A stretch of 64,000 bases of DNA, from contig NZ_CP184830.1 in the NCBI RefSeq assembly GCF_049275935.1, forward strand, positions 2,666,001 through 2,730,000, in the 5' to 3' direction. A model generated the notes under the pieces. The model saw only the letters and a program-made list of their open reading frames with translations, had not been told where the DNA came from and made no database searches. The translations under genes and the position numbers were made by a program. The DNA comes from Endozoicomonas_A sp049275935. GTDB lineage: Bacteria > Pseudomonadota > Gammaproteobacteria > Pseudomonadales > Endozoicomonadaceae. Position 1 is the first letter of the stretch; each line of letters opens with the position of its first letter. This document shows, piece after piece, positions 1 to 6,939 of this stretch.

Positions 1-244
1 TAATACCAGCGCCAACAATAGCGCCAACAGGACCGCCGAGGTAGGCACCTACGGGCTTGAAACCGGCTACACAATAACAACCCAGAGCTGAGACAGCACC
101 ACTCATCACGGTAGCGCCGCCAACCGGTAAAACCCATTTTGAAACAACGCCATCCGGACACTTAAAAGTAGAATCCGATGCTCTGTCAGCCGACGGTTGT
201 GGCTGTCTTGTCACCGGTGGTAACGCAGAATTTGCTCCATTCAT
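1..244 (-). CDS. Small Gly/Ala-rich hydrophobic protein, copy 1 (partial)
   Basis: The gene runs off the left edge, so only the first ~81 residues are visible. It begins MNGANSALPPVTRQPQPSAD, followed by a KCPDG motif and then Gly/Ala/Val-rich hydrophobic stretches that could be membrane segments. A purine-rich site (GAGGAG) lies about 9 bases before the ATG at 244 and decides the start. It is a paralog of the next gene (386-928): the N-terminal PPVxxQPQ, the CPDG(A/V)VSK motif and the glycine-rich hydrophobic part correspond, and the leaders are duplicated. I do not recognise the family. The hydrophobic Gly-rich segments recall glycine-zipper proteins, but that is only an impression. Confidence 0.7.
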   Translation of the reverse strand, partial: MNGANSALPPVTRQPQPSADRASDSTFKCPDGVVSKWVLPVGGATVMSGAVSALGCYCVAGFKPVGAYLGGPVGAIVGAGI

Positions 245-330
245 ATTTCATTTCTCCTCAGAAAATAAATTATTTACACCCCAGGATTTTCCGTTGTTTT
301 AATGCTGGCTGTACCCGGTGGATTAAATTC

Positions 331-358
331 TAAGACCGAATCATGCTGCAAAAGTTCC
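331..358 (-). promoter_or_regulatory. RpoE/ECF-type promoter for the 1-244 gene
   Basis: Read on the minus strand: GGAACTT, 16 bases, TCTTA, ending 86 bases before the ATG at 244. The same arrangement is duplicated before the next paralog. Confidence 0.5.
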
Positions 359-385
359 TCCGGAGTTGCGCCGGGAGTAGCGCTT

Positions 386-928
386 CTACGGATAGATCTT
401 TAAGTTAAGAGATAAGGAAGGATCACCCGCATTTGGCTGATAACGAACAGCAGCTCCTATCCGGGGACAGCCAGCAGCAGTTGGCTGGGACCGAACAGGA
501 CCGGTACTGCCAGAACTATTGCCTGCGGCCAATGAAGTCAATGCCGATGTTAGCTCCTGACACTGTTGCTGCTCACCGGTGAGGATGTTCGTCATCGTAA
601 ATCCTGTAATTGCTCGTTCCTGAAGCCCGGTGCAGCTGGGGGATTTGCAGGCAACATAAGTGCCAACAGCGGCTCCAGCAACAGTGCCAATAACAAGACA
701 GCAGGCAGCAGAGGCACCTACAGCAGCACTACTTGAGCTGGTGTAGGCATTTACGGGGTTCAAGCAGGCTGTAGCAGCACCACACAGGATACCGACAACA
801 CCACCGATCACGGAACCGCCGCCAACCTTTGAAACAGCGCCATCCGGACACTTACAGTTATTATCCGGTGCTATCTGAACCGTCAGTTGCGGCTGTGTTA
901 TCACCGGTGGGAAATCTAATGTATTCAT
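386..928 (-). CDS. Small Gly/Ala-rich hydrophobic protein, copy 2
   Basis: A 180-residue protein starting MNTLDFPPVITQPQ. After a CPDGAVSK motif (about residues 27-34) come Gly-rich hydrophobic stretches at about 36-55 and 65-95 (GGGSVIGGVVGIL; AAVGASAACCLVIGTVAGAAVG), which could be one or two transmembrane or glycine-zipper segments. The rest is Ser/Gln/Pro-rich. Several cysteines are present. The start is supported by GGAGAGAAG 5-8 bases before the ATG at 928. No family recognised. It is a tandem duplicate of the partial gene at 1-244, including about 120 bases of leader, and each copy has its own ECF-type promoter. Product location in a membrane is inferred from composition only. Confidence 0.65.
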   Translation of the reverse strand: MNTLDFPPVITQPQLTVQIAPDNNCKCPDGAVSKVGGGSVIGGVVGILCGAATACLNPVNAYTSSSSAAVGASAACCLVIGTVAGAAVGTYVACKSPSCTGLQERAITGFTMTNILTGEQQQCQELTSALTSLAAGNSSGSTGPVRSQPTAAGCPRIGAAVRYQPNAGDPSLSLNLKIYP

Positions 929-1060
929 ATTTCTTCTCTCCTTAGAAAATTAAGTTATTTACACCTCAGGATTTTCCATTGCACTAATGCTGGCTGTAAT
1001 CGCTGGCATTAAATATTTAGATCGAATCATGCCGCAAAAGTTCCTCCAGAATTGCCACAA
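929..1060 (-). repeat. Leader duplicated from 245-370
   Basis: The leader of the 386-928 gene matches that of the 1-244 gene over about 120 bases, including the TTTACACC, GGATTTTCC, AATGCTGGCTG and AAAGTTCCTCC blocks. This shows that gene plus promoter were duplicated as one unit. From about 1060 to 1199 I see nothing else recognisable. Confidence 0.7.
1017..1044 (-). promoter_or_regulatory. RpoE/ECF-type promoter for the 386-928 gene
   Basis: On the minus strand: GGAACTT, 16 bases, TCTAA. This is a full match to the sigma-E type pattern. The -10 lies 88 bases before the ATG at 928, leaving an untranslated leader shared with the neighbouring paralog. Confidence 0.6.
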
Positions 1061-1199
1061 TTCAGGCTAAAGGCTCTTGTAAGGGCTAACGGGGATGTTA
1101 CTAAGAAGCCTTCGCAAGAAGGGTAAAGCCCACTAATGGCGAAGTAATGAATTTGCTGGGCTGGAAAAACTTCGAGGTCTTAAAGGGCAAACTTGAGCT

Positions 1200-1490
1200 T
1201 TAATGTCCGTTGCCTGTGCAAGTATTAAGGTTAATGTGAACTTTAAGACCTTCCGGCGTGGTGGGCTTGTCGGGAATGCTCAACCCTTCCACCGGTTGCA
1301 GTACCTGAGTGATATAGTCCGACGATGCTGGCAGCTCCAGGTTCTGCCCCTGACTGCCCGCCAGACCCAACTGCACCAGATCACGGCGCAAGACAACGGC
1401 ATCACCGGCGGCCCCGGTGCGACCCAATAGCCGGTTCAGGATTTCCCGAACGTAGCGGTCAACACTGCTGGGTAGTGCAGGGAAGCTCAT
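1200..1490 (-). pseudogene. Phage tail-like protein, N-terminal half
   Basis: The 96-residue reading frame starts MSFPALPSSVDRYVREILNR with a plausible ribosome site (AAGGA) upstream. It ends PTTPEGLKVHINLNTCTGNGH. The PTTPxGLKV stretch is typical of phage tail-tip/host-specificity proteins, where it leads into a fibronectin-like or fibre region. The last residues GNGH are exactly where the second half at 2086-2538 begins (GNGHYGNYFGFYG), so the two are pieces of one broken gene. The truncated piece could still be translated, but I treat it as a relic. Confidence 0.55.
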
Positions 1491-1531
1491 AATTCGTTAG
1501 TCCTTTATTTCTAATCATTATTGGCCTATAA

Positions 1532-1547
1532 GTACGTATATACGTAC
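1532..1547. promoter_or_regulatory. Perfect 16-bp palindrome, likely YefM-YoeB operator
   Basis: GTACGTATATACGTAC is a perfect palindrome 36 bases before the yefM start. YefM antitoxins bind palindromes containing a TGTACA-like core and repress their own operon with YoeB. The position fits this role, which is inferred. Confidence 0.6.
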
Positions 1548-1583
1548 AATGAAGCCACTAAAATAAGTACTGGAGTTTACATC

Positions 1584-1838
1584 ATGGATGTTATGAGTTA
1601 TTCAGATTTTCGAGCACAACTGGCCAGTACCATGGATAGGGTGAATGATAACCACAAGCCTGTAATGGTCACACGGCAAAATGGTAAGCCCGCTGTACTT
1701 ATGTCTGTCGAAGATTTCAATGCTTATCAGGAAACGGCTTATCTAATGTCCAGCCCTGAAAATGCTCGTCGTTTAAATGAAGCCATCGCTGAAATTGAGG
1801 CCGGTAATGCAGTCCAGCATGGATTAATAGAAGAATGA
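1584..1838 (+). CDS. yefM: YefM-type antitoxin (Phd/YefM family)
   Basis: An 84-residue Phd/YefM antitoxin. It binds and neutralises YoeB and, with it, represses the operon. The sequence shows the family N-terminus (MDVMSYSDFRAQLASTMDRV), the HKPVMVTRQNGKPAVLMS strand block and an acidic, helical C-terminus. I start it at 1584 because CTGGAG lies 8 bases upstream and the earlier in-frame codons lack the family fold. Its stop overlaps the toxin start (ATGA), the usual translational coupling. A perfect palindrome at 1532-1547 is the likely operator. Confidence 0.92.
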   Translation: MDVMSYSDFRAQLASTMDRVNDNHKPVMVTRQNGKPAVLMSVEDFNAYQETAYLMSSPENARRLNEAIAEIEAGNAVQHGLIEE

Positions 1839-2089
1839 TACTTTCTTGGGCTGAAACCGCATGGGAAGATTACCTGTTTTGGCAGTCTCATGACAACAGA
1901 ATGCTAAAACGTATTAATACCTTAATAAAAGACACTAAGCGGCAGCCGTTCGAAGGTCTGGGTAGCCCAGAACCACTTAAACATGATAAGTCGGGTTACT
2001 GGTCGAGGCGTATTGATCGGGAGCACCGCCTTGTTTATAGAGTGACTGATGCCGGTTTATTTATAGCTCAGTGTCGTTTTCATTATTAA
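1835..2089 (+). CDS. yoeB: YoeB-type mRNA endonuclease toxin
   Basis: An 84-residue Txe/YoeB toxin, a RelE-fold ribosome-dependent ribonuclease that cleaves mRNA in the A site. All the residues known as catalytic in Escherichia coli YoeB are present at the same positions: E46, R65, H83 and the C-terminal Y84. It overlaps yefM by four bases. Its stop codon also overlaps the end of the phage-tail fragment on the other strand, so the pair is packed tightly against that relic. The toxin looks intact and functional. Confidence 0.93.
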   Translation: MILSWAETAWEDYLFWQSHDNRMLKRINTLIKDTKRQPFEGLGSPEPLKHDKSGYWSRRIDREHRLVYRVTDAGLFIAQCRFHY

Positions 2090-2538
2090 AGTGACCTCAT
2101 ACTGCTGGCCATAATCACAGCGGTCACGGTATCGGTTCCCTCTAACTCAAAATGCCACCGTAAACTCCGACCGGCAGGCAGACGAAAGCCCCGATCTGAA
2201 GTCACGGCCTGTGTCATCACCAGTTCATTATCACGATAGAGTTTAAACGTCAGACTGTTGTAACTGCTGGCTTGGACCCTGGCGGCGTTAGACTTGACCG
2301 GGCTGCCCTGATAGACCTTGCTGCGCCATTGATAGGGTAGCAGTGCTGTGCCTTTATCCCAGGCTTTGATGCTGGCACCGGTGCCCATATACAGGTTGTC
2401 ATCTTCCAGATCACGAAAGCAGGCACTGGCATACTGACCCTGTTCGTTAAAGTCGCCAGACTCTGGATCAAAGATAAAGCCACCGCCGTCGGCTTCGCTG
2501 CCATAAAAACCAAAGTAGTTGCCATAATGTCCGTTGCC
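2086..2538 (-). pseudogene. Phage tail-like protein, C-terminal half
   Basis: An open minus-strand frame without its own sensible start reads GNGHYGNYFGFYGSEADGGG and continues for about 150 residues to SSMRSL and a stop at 2086. The content (Gly/Asp/Tyr-rich, then beta-type sequence such as SLTFKLYRDNELVMTQAV) fits the distal part of a phage tail-tip protein. It continues the frame broken at 1200, but it lies upstream of that N-terminal half, so the order is permuted rather than simply interrupted. Confidence 0.55.
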
Positions 2539-2573
2539 TTTTCTTAACTTTTAATTCCCATAGAGGATATATT

Positions 2574-2978
2574 ATGACTTACGGAGTAACCACAACAACC
2601 AGCACCGCAACTGGTGCAGTATTTCAACCGCCGCAGAATAGCGCACCATAGTCCAAGGCCAAAACGGGCACTGTACAGTCTGTTCCTCATGCAGTCTTTA
2701 GCAATGCTGGATTCGTGCATGATGTTGACACTGTATCGTTTATTCCACGTGCAGAACATTAGAAAACAGTCACAAGCCTGTCAGACCGGAAGGCTGAAAG
2801 TCTTTTGCTGGCTCTGCATAGCAATAAAACAAAAGCCGATAGTGTCAGTGATTCCGAAATCACTGACGCAGATTGGGCTCTTGCGAAAGGTCTCGTAGAG
2901 GCAAAGATGCAGCGTCAAAGAGAGGCTGAGCAATTGGCTAAGGCTCTGGAAAACTTTTATAGATCTTCTCTAGCGTAA
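2574..2978 (+). pseudogene. MTYG-family protein, copy 1, with premature stops
   Basis: The frame starts MTYGVTTTTSTATGAVFQPP exactly like its two downstream paralogs. It hits TAG at codon 26 and a second stop about 37 codons later, then stays open to 2978, ending in a helical segment (QREAEQLAKALENFYRSSLA). A purine-rich site (TAGAGGATAT) precedes the ATG. The two stops make it a decayed copy. Its -35 region was replaced by the phage-tail junction at 2538. Confidence 0.7.
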
Positions 2979-3053
2979 GCCACCTAATCCACCGTCTCTG
3001 ACGGTGCGACTCAAAAAGAGCTCTGACGAAACCATCGTACAGGGTGCAAATAT

Positions 3054-3088
3054 GGCCTCCTCTGAACCACAAGTTCTTTAAGGAGGCC
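3054..3088. other. Conserved two-step hairpin in the leader repeat, copy 1
   Basis: GGCCTCC pairs with GGAGGCC, and inside the loop GAAC-CACAA-GTTC forms a second stem. No T-run follows, so it is not a standard terminator. Both stems are conserved in the second repeat copy, which suggests an RNA structure under selection or recent duplication. Confidence 0.55.
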
Positions 3089-3272
3089 GTTATCGAGACT
3101 GGCAAAGCAAATCCGGATTGATTCAGCGAGTAATATTCTGACTGACATCTCAATGCACTCACCTGCGCTCTCACCAGGCAACCTGCCTCCTGGTTTCGCC
3201 TGACACTGCTTTAAGATTGGTTCTTAAAAAACTCGCACCGAAATTCCCCGGTCTCATCGACAACGTGAAATA

Positions 3273-3301
3273 TGAACTTTTATACCCCTCTGCCTGTCTA
3301 A
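3273..3301 (+). promoter_or_regulatory. ECF-type promoter for the 3367 gene
   Basis: TGAACTT, 17 bases, TCTAA, ending 65 bases before the ATG at 3367. The first base of the -35 differs from GGAACTT. Confidence 0.45.
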
Positions 3302-3366
3302 GTATTTAGGTGGACAAGGATTTTAATGTCCATTGCCCATTCTTAACTATTCATGGAGGATTCATT

Positions 3367-3708
3367 ATGACTTACGGAGTAACCACAACAACCAGTCCTG
3401 CAGCTAGTACGGTATTTCAACCGTCGCAGAATAGCGCACCAGAGTCCAGGACCAAAACGGTTACTGTTGTAACGTCTATTCCACCTGCAGATCATTCGGA
3501 AACGGGCAAAAGCCTCAAAGCAGACCGGGCAGCATCTCTCTTCGAGGCTAACACTATGCTGCAGGAGACATGCTTAACAATAGAAGTCAGTCAGGATGAT
3601 GCGACTCTGGTGCAAAGTCTTATTGATGCAGGTAGTCGTGTGGAAAATGATGTCGTGACTAAAGCTCATTCGCGCTCTACGCAAAGCAATAGGCCGATCG
3701 GGCTGTAG
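3367..3708 (+). CDS. MTYG-family protein, copy 2 (short)
   Basis: A 113-residue protein starting MTYGVTTTTSPAASTVFQPS. The first 20 residues are shared by three tandem paralogs and the rest diverges, so this N-terminus may be a common targeting or secretion signal (inference). The remainder is Ser/Thr/Glu-rich and polar with no recognised domain. I choose the ATG at 3367, which follows GGAGG, because this start is conserved in all three paralogs; an in-frame ATG at 3310 is less likely. It is much shorter than the 300-residue copy 3 and may be a truncated remnant. Confidence 0.55.
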   Translation: MTYGVTTTTSPAASTVFQPSQNSAPESRTKTVTVVTSIPPADHSETGKSLKADRAASLFEANTMLQETCLTIEVSQDDATLVQSLIDAGSRVENDVVTKAHSRSTQSNRPIGL

Positions 3709-3789
3709 CCCAAGCTTACCACCAGGCAGACAAAGATAAGGAGCTATATAAGAATGGTTGGGCTCGCCACTAAGGTTACTCAAAGAACC

Positions 3790-4120
3790 AAACCCTGGTA
3801 AACCCGCCTCTGCGGTGTGACTCGAAAGAACTCTGGCGAAACCATCGTGCAGGGTAAAAAATGGCCTCCCCTGAACCACAAGTTCTTTAAGGAGGCCATA
3901 TTCGAGACTGGCAAAGCCAACCCCGGATTGATAAAGCCAGAGATATTGGATTGCATCAGACATCTCAGTGCACTCACCTGCGCTTTTACCAGGTAGCCTG
4001 CCTCCGGGTTTCCTCTGACACTGCTTTGAAATTGGTTCTTGACGGGCCTCGGGATTCTCCAGTCTCATCGACAACGTGAAATATGAACTTTTATGTCCGT
4101 TGCCTGTCCAAATACGTAGG
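3790..4120 (+). repeat. Long leader repeat, copy 2
   Basis: Second copy of the ~330-base unit at 2984-3310, placed between MTYG copies 2 and 3. It keeps the same hairpin and the promoter-like end. Confidence 0.8.
3863..3897. other. Conserved two-step hairpin in the leader repeat, copy 2
   Basis: The same GGCCTCC/GGAGGCC outer stem and GAAC/GTTC inner stem as at 3054-3088. Confidence 0.55.
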
Positions 4121-4155
4121 AGGGCGAGAACTTTTATGTCCGCTGCCGATTCTAA
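4084..4155 (+). promoter_or_regulatory. Two tandem ECF-type promoters for the 4183 gene
   Basis: Distal: TGAACTT (4084-4090), 16 bases, TCCAA (4107-4111). Proximal: AGAACTT (4127-4133), 17 bases, TCTAA (4151-4155). Both share the TTATGTCCG(T/C)TGCC spacer, so the second looks like a local duplication of the first. Confidence 0.45.
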
Positions 4156-4182
4156 ATTATTAATTTTCATGGAGGATAGATT

Positions 4183-5085
4183 ATGACTTATGGAGAAAGC
4201 CAAACAACCAGCACTGCAGCTGCTACGGTATTTCAACCGCAGCAGGGTGGCGCACAGGACTCCGATACCAAAACGGTTGCAGTGCCGTCTATTCCACGTG
4301 TTGGTCAACTTTCGCAAGCAGGTACAAGTCTTGCGGCTCGAAAAGCAATGTTAAGCGAGGCTGAAACTGGAATGTACTCTTCGGCAAGCACTGAAGAGGC
4401 CATTGCCTCTGGCGAGAGCCTCAGCGAAGCCTGCTTCGCAAGAACAACGGACAATGACAGAAGCCTGCCCTCTGCTTTCTCTGTATTACCGTTAGCCAAA
4501 GCCGTCCCATCATGGGAGGATTTTCTCCCCCCTGAAGGCACATTCGATCAGGTCGACAGCGGTTTTCAGTGGCTCAGGGATCAAAACGCCCGACTGCAAC
4601 CATTTTTTAACTCCGGTGGCGGACTGGATTGTCTCGCAAACCCGGAAAAACTGAGCATGACACCGGAAGGATTAAAATTACTGGCAGAGACCAGTGACAA
4701 CGTGAATCGGCTGCTTCATGGGGCTCACACAATGTTGTATGGGTACCAATTATTCTTGTCGCTGGCTGGAAACAACGGTTCAGGCGTGGTCAATTCATTG
4801 CGGGCAGAATTACCGCAATTGGTCAGCCGGTTCGAGACACTGAAACAGACCATCCGATCAGGGTTAGAGAGTGTCAGACATGCTCTTTATGACGTTGAAG
4901 AAGGGCGGATGTACTGTAGTGACTGGGTGGACGCTTGTCATCAGCTTCACTTCTGTCTTCAATCAGTCAACCCCACAGAGCCTGAGCAGGTTCAGAGTGT
5001 CCGTGCACTGATTTTTGTCTTGCAACTGTGCTCCATAAAGATAAAAGCATTAATCGATTACTCTGCACTCGGGTCAGAGCGGTGA
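4183..5085 (+). CDS. MTYG-family protein, copy 3 (full length)
   Basis: A 300-residue protein starting MTYGESQTTSTAAATVFQPQ, the conserved N-terminus of this tandem family. Residues ~20-110 are low-complexity Ser/Ala/Glu-rich; from ~115 to the end it is mostly helical with regular leucines (LLAETSDNVNRLL; LPQLVSRFETLKQTIRSGLESV). No transmembrane segment or known domain is seen. A GGAGG site lies 8-10 bases before the ATG. A soluble exported effector with a flexible N-terminus is a reasonable guess, based on promoter class, composition and neighbours only. Copies 1 and 2 are decayed or short, so this is probably the functional member. Confidence 0.7.
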   Translation: MTYGESQTTSTAAATVFQPQQGGAQDSDTKTVAVPSIPRVGQLSQAGTSLAARKAMLSEAETGMYSSASTEEAIASGESLSEACFARTTDNDRSLPSAFSVLPLAKAVPSWEDFLPPEGTFDQVDSGFQWLRDQNARLQPFFNSGGGLDCLANPEKLSMTPEGLKLLAETSDNVNRLLHGAHTMLYGYQLFLSLAGNNGSGVVNSLRAELPQLVSRFETLKQTIRSGLESVRHALYDVEEGRMYCSDWVDACHQLHFCLQSVNPTEPEQVQSVRALIFVLQLCSIKIKALIDYSALGSER

Positions 5086-5122
5086 TGCTTTGGCTGTTCT
5101 GTAATTGTGTTGTATAAACTAC

Positions 5123-5617
5123 TCATTTTCCAACCTCCGGTAGCCAGTCGTCATCCATGATCTTTTCAAACGTCCATGGACAATACTCGGGGAAGCTGCT
5201 TTTGTTCAGGCGCTTGCTTTCGATCTTGATGTATTTGTTCATTTGTTTGACGGCTTCTTTTTTAGCCTGAGAGTAGGCTTCTGCAAGTACTTCGTCTATC
5301 TTTGGCTGAAGACAGGGGTTTTCTTTTATATGGTCTTTAATATCTACTCTCGGGTTGTTGATACTGGGTATCCAAGTGTAGAGAACTTTGTCTTCTACCC
5401 ACGAATCTTTCAATACTCGCTTTTGGTAAGCGTATTTCAAAAGATGTATGAGCAATGTTCTTAGATAAGACCTTAATTCTTTTTTCGTATCGCCCATACG
5501 TTGTTCCATCGCCTCCAACAGATTGTCGATGTCGAGTTTGTCAAATTGGCGCTGGGCCAGCAGTTCACGCTGTTGGGTCAGCCATTGGGTGTAATCGGTT
5601 TTGTATAAACTACTCAT
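5123..5617 (-). CDS. DUF29 family protein, copy 1
   Basis: A 164-residue protein with the DUF29 pattern: YxxDYxQWLxxQxxLLxxRxFxxLDxxNLLEAxE at the N-terminus, then helical segments with LRTLLIHLLKY. The biochemical role of DUF29 is unknown. Its start overlaps the end of the upstream DUF29 gene by eight bases (ATGAGTAG), so the two are translationally coupled and came from a tandem duplication. The C-terminus FPEYCPWTFEKIMDDDWLPE is conserved with the other copy (FPDTCPWSFDQMMSEDWYP). Confidence 0.85.
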   Translation of the reverse strand: MSSLYKTDYTQWLTQQRELLAQRQFDKLDIDNLLEAMEQRMGDTKKELRSYLRTLLIHLLKYAYQKRVLKDSWVEDKVLYTWIPSINNPRVDIKDHIKENPCLQPKIDEVLAEAYSQAKKEAVKQMNKYIKIESKRLNKSSFPEYCPWTFEKIMDDDWLPEVGK

Positions 5618-6116
5618 AAAGGCTTACTCCGTTCAGTGGATACCAGTCTTCAGACATCATTTGGTCAAAAGACCAAGGGCAGGTGTCGGGAAAGCTGCTG
5701 TTATCCAGTTTTGGGCATTTTGGCGGCATGTGACGATTCATTTCCCGAATGGCTCCTTTTTTCCCAGCAGGATACGACTCACTTAAAACATCTTTCACCC
5801 GTTGTTTTAGGCTGTGATTTTTTATGATTAATCTATTAATCGCATCCCTGGCGTTATCGATAGTATCCATCCAACCTTTAATTACTCTTTCAGAGGCTAC
5901 CGAATCCTTCAGAACGGATGTTTGATAATCCATTTTAAGTAAATGAAGTATGAGATTAATTAGATAGCTCTCCAGATTGTCTACCTTGGATTCTATCCCC
6001 AACTCCAACTCCTCCAACAAATTCTCAAGGTCTAATTGTTCAAAATTACGATTTCTCAACAGGGTCACCTGCTGACTCAGCCATTGATGATAATCAGTGT
6101 TATATAAGCTATTCAT
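5610..6116 (-). CDS. DUF29 family protein, copy 2
   Basis: A 168-residue DUF29 protein, first gene of a two-gene minus-strand unit. It has the same N-terminal SLYNTDYHQWLSQQVTLLRN block and the CPWSFDQMM C-terminal motif as its neighbour at 5123-5617. Function is unknown for this family. No ECF-type promoter was found upstream, unlike the effector-like genes around it. Confidence 0.85.
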   Translation of the reverse strand: MNSLYNTDYHQWLSQQVTLLRNRNFEQLDLENLLEELELGIESKVDNLESYLINLILHLLKMDYQTSVLKDSVASERVIKGWMDTIDNARDAINRLIIKNHSLKQRVKDVLSESYPAGKKGAIREMNRHMPPKCPKLDNSSFPDTCPWSFDQMMSEDWYPLNGVSLYE

Positions 6117-6196
6117 CGTTTTACCTTAACTGGATACCTTTAAAAAAATACCTCCATTGCCCAACCACTTTAGGCAAATAACAGAAGGGAAGCAAA

Positions 6197-6325
6197 ATGA
6201 ATTACCAAAGCACAGATGCCTTTGCTGGGGGCTTTGCCCGTGGTTTTGGGCTGGTCAATTCGGCCATTGATGCCAAAGAGAACCGTCGGTATCGCAAACA
6301 TAAGCACAGGGAACTCAATGGATAG
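6197..6325 (+). CDS. Small unrecognised ORF (42 residues)
   Basis: Reads MNYQSTDAFAGGFARGFGLV and ends in a Lys/Arg/His-rich tail (RRYRKHKHRELNG). A purine-rich GAAGGGAAG lies just upstream. The GGFARGFGLVNSAID segment resembles the N-terminus of some phage structural proteins, so it may be a relic like the tail gene at 1200-2538, but I cannot confirm this. The ECF-type promoter for the RING gene overlaps its 3' end. Confidence 0.4.
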   Translation: MNYQSTDAFAGGFARGFGLVNSAIDAKENRRYRKHKHRELNG

Positions 6326-6337
6326 ACATTGGTCCAA
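6310..6337 (+). promoter_or_regulatory. ECF-type promoter for the RING gene
   Basis: GGAACTC, 16 bases, TCCAA, ending 41 bases before the ATG at 6379. Confidence 0.45.
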
Positions 6338-6378
6338 TAACGTAAGTTATTTGAAAAACAGAGAGAAGAGTAAGAGAT

Positions 6379-6822
6379 ATGAACGGAATCAAACCGCCCA
6401 GCAGCCCAGACAGCCAGTCAGCACTTTATCAAAAGCCGAGCGACAATTGCCCTGTTTGTCTCGAAACTTTTGCCGGAAAGAAAGTCATGGTTCTCAAACA
6501 ATGCAAACATATGTTTCACAGAGACTGCCTGGAACGGTGGCTATCGAAAAATTCAACCTGTCCATCTTGCAGAACCTCTTTAGTGTCCAGGGAAGTAGAA
6601 CTATTGCGAGCCTTAAGACCCAGTGATCAATCCCGAGCCCAAGCCTTGGCCATGTTATCGAGACTTTCTGCTGCGACCCGTGAGAATGGAAACTCCTCTA
6701 CAGACAGGCAGAGATTGGACCGGCAGGCTAGAGAAGCCATAGCATCGAGCTATATGGCTATGCGGGGTGAGACAGACAGGCAGGAGCCAACGAGTTCAGA
6801 TTTAAGTAATATAATGCTCTGA
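6379..6822 (+). CDS. RING-H2 finger protein, putative E3 ubiquitin ligase effector
   Basis: A 147-residue protein with a complete C3H2C3 RING-H2 finger: C24-x2-C27, C42-x-H44, H47-x2-C50, C61-x2-C64, with the usual HMFHRDCLERWL core and a Pro after C61. RING fingers bind two zinc ions and recruit ubiquitin-conjugating E2 enzymes. Bacteria lack ubiquitin, so such proteins normally act inside eukaryotic hosts after secretion. The remaining C-terminus is polar and helical (VELLRALRPSDQSRAQALAML), with no membrane segment or signal peptide. The start follows AAGAG. An ECF-type promoter lies 41 bases upstream. Ligase activity and secretion are inferred; the finger itself is plain. Confidence 0.88.
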   Translation: MNGIKPPSSPDSQSALYQKPSDNCPVCLETFAGKKVMVLKQCKHMFHRDCLERWLSKNSTCPSCRTSLVSREVELLRALRPSDQSRAQALAMLSRLSAATRENGNSSTDRQRLDRQAREAIASSYMAMRGETDRQEPTSSDLSNIML

Positions 6823-6939
6823 TTCAGTTGCCTTTGCAGGCACTTTAACATCATTACCTGCTGCCAGAGCAAGCGTTCTGCCCAGTGAGTTGGTCAGTTT
6901 CGTCACAACCGATTCAAAGAAGCCAGCGAGGGATTCCCA
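6802..6939 (-). pseudogene. Short coding remnant (45 codons)
   Basis: An open frame bounded by stops reads WESLAGFFESVVTKLTNSLG and ends KATESEHYIT. It has protein-like composition but no start codon, and overlaps the 3' end of the RING gene. It may be the tail of a lost gene. The rest of 6940-7233 holds only the promoter of betT. Confidence 0.25.

Larger units (their letters stand above)
1201..2538. repeat. 14-bp direct repeats bounding the toxin-antitoxin unit
   Basis: The 14-mer TAATGTCCGTTGCC occurs at 1201-1214 and again at 2525-2538, both in the same orientation. It is the join point of the split phage-tail gene (it encodes GNGH on the minus strand). Related copies (TTATGTCCGTTGCCTG) lie in the leaders at 4091-4106 and, degraded, at 4134 and 3320. 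Confidence 0.75.
2984..3310 (+). repeat. Long leader repeat, copy 1
   Basis: About 330 bases match 3790-4120, with blocks such as AACCACAAGTTCTTTAAGGA, GAGACTGGCAAAGC and TCTCATCGACAACGTGAAAT. Each copy sits between one MTYG gene and the next and ends in an ECF-type promoter. The unit was clearly duplicated together with the gene. Confidence 0.8.

Noticed and set aside
800..1150. Mono-ADP-ribosyltransferase domain in the giant proteins
   Set aside because: By analogy with SidE I looked for an R...STS...ExE pattern in residues 800-1150 of copy 1 and found no convincing set; the region is left unassigned. (Coordinates here are residues of copy 1.)
1060..2540. Integron-type gene cassette around YefM-YoeB
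   Set aside because: GTTGCC at the repeat resembles an attC core, and such toxin-antitoxin pairs are common in integrons, but no imperfect palindrome with paired R and L boxes is visible.
2614..2898. 94-codon plus-strand frame within the MTYG copy 1 region
   Set aside because: It is an alternative frame of the decayed MTYG gene, whose own frame matches the paralogs from MTYG onward.
6216..6626. 136-codon frame overlapping the RING gene
   Set aside because: It overlaps in another frame, has no recognisable motif and the RING frame is unambiguous.
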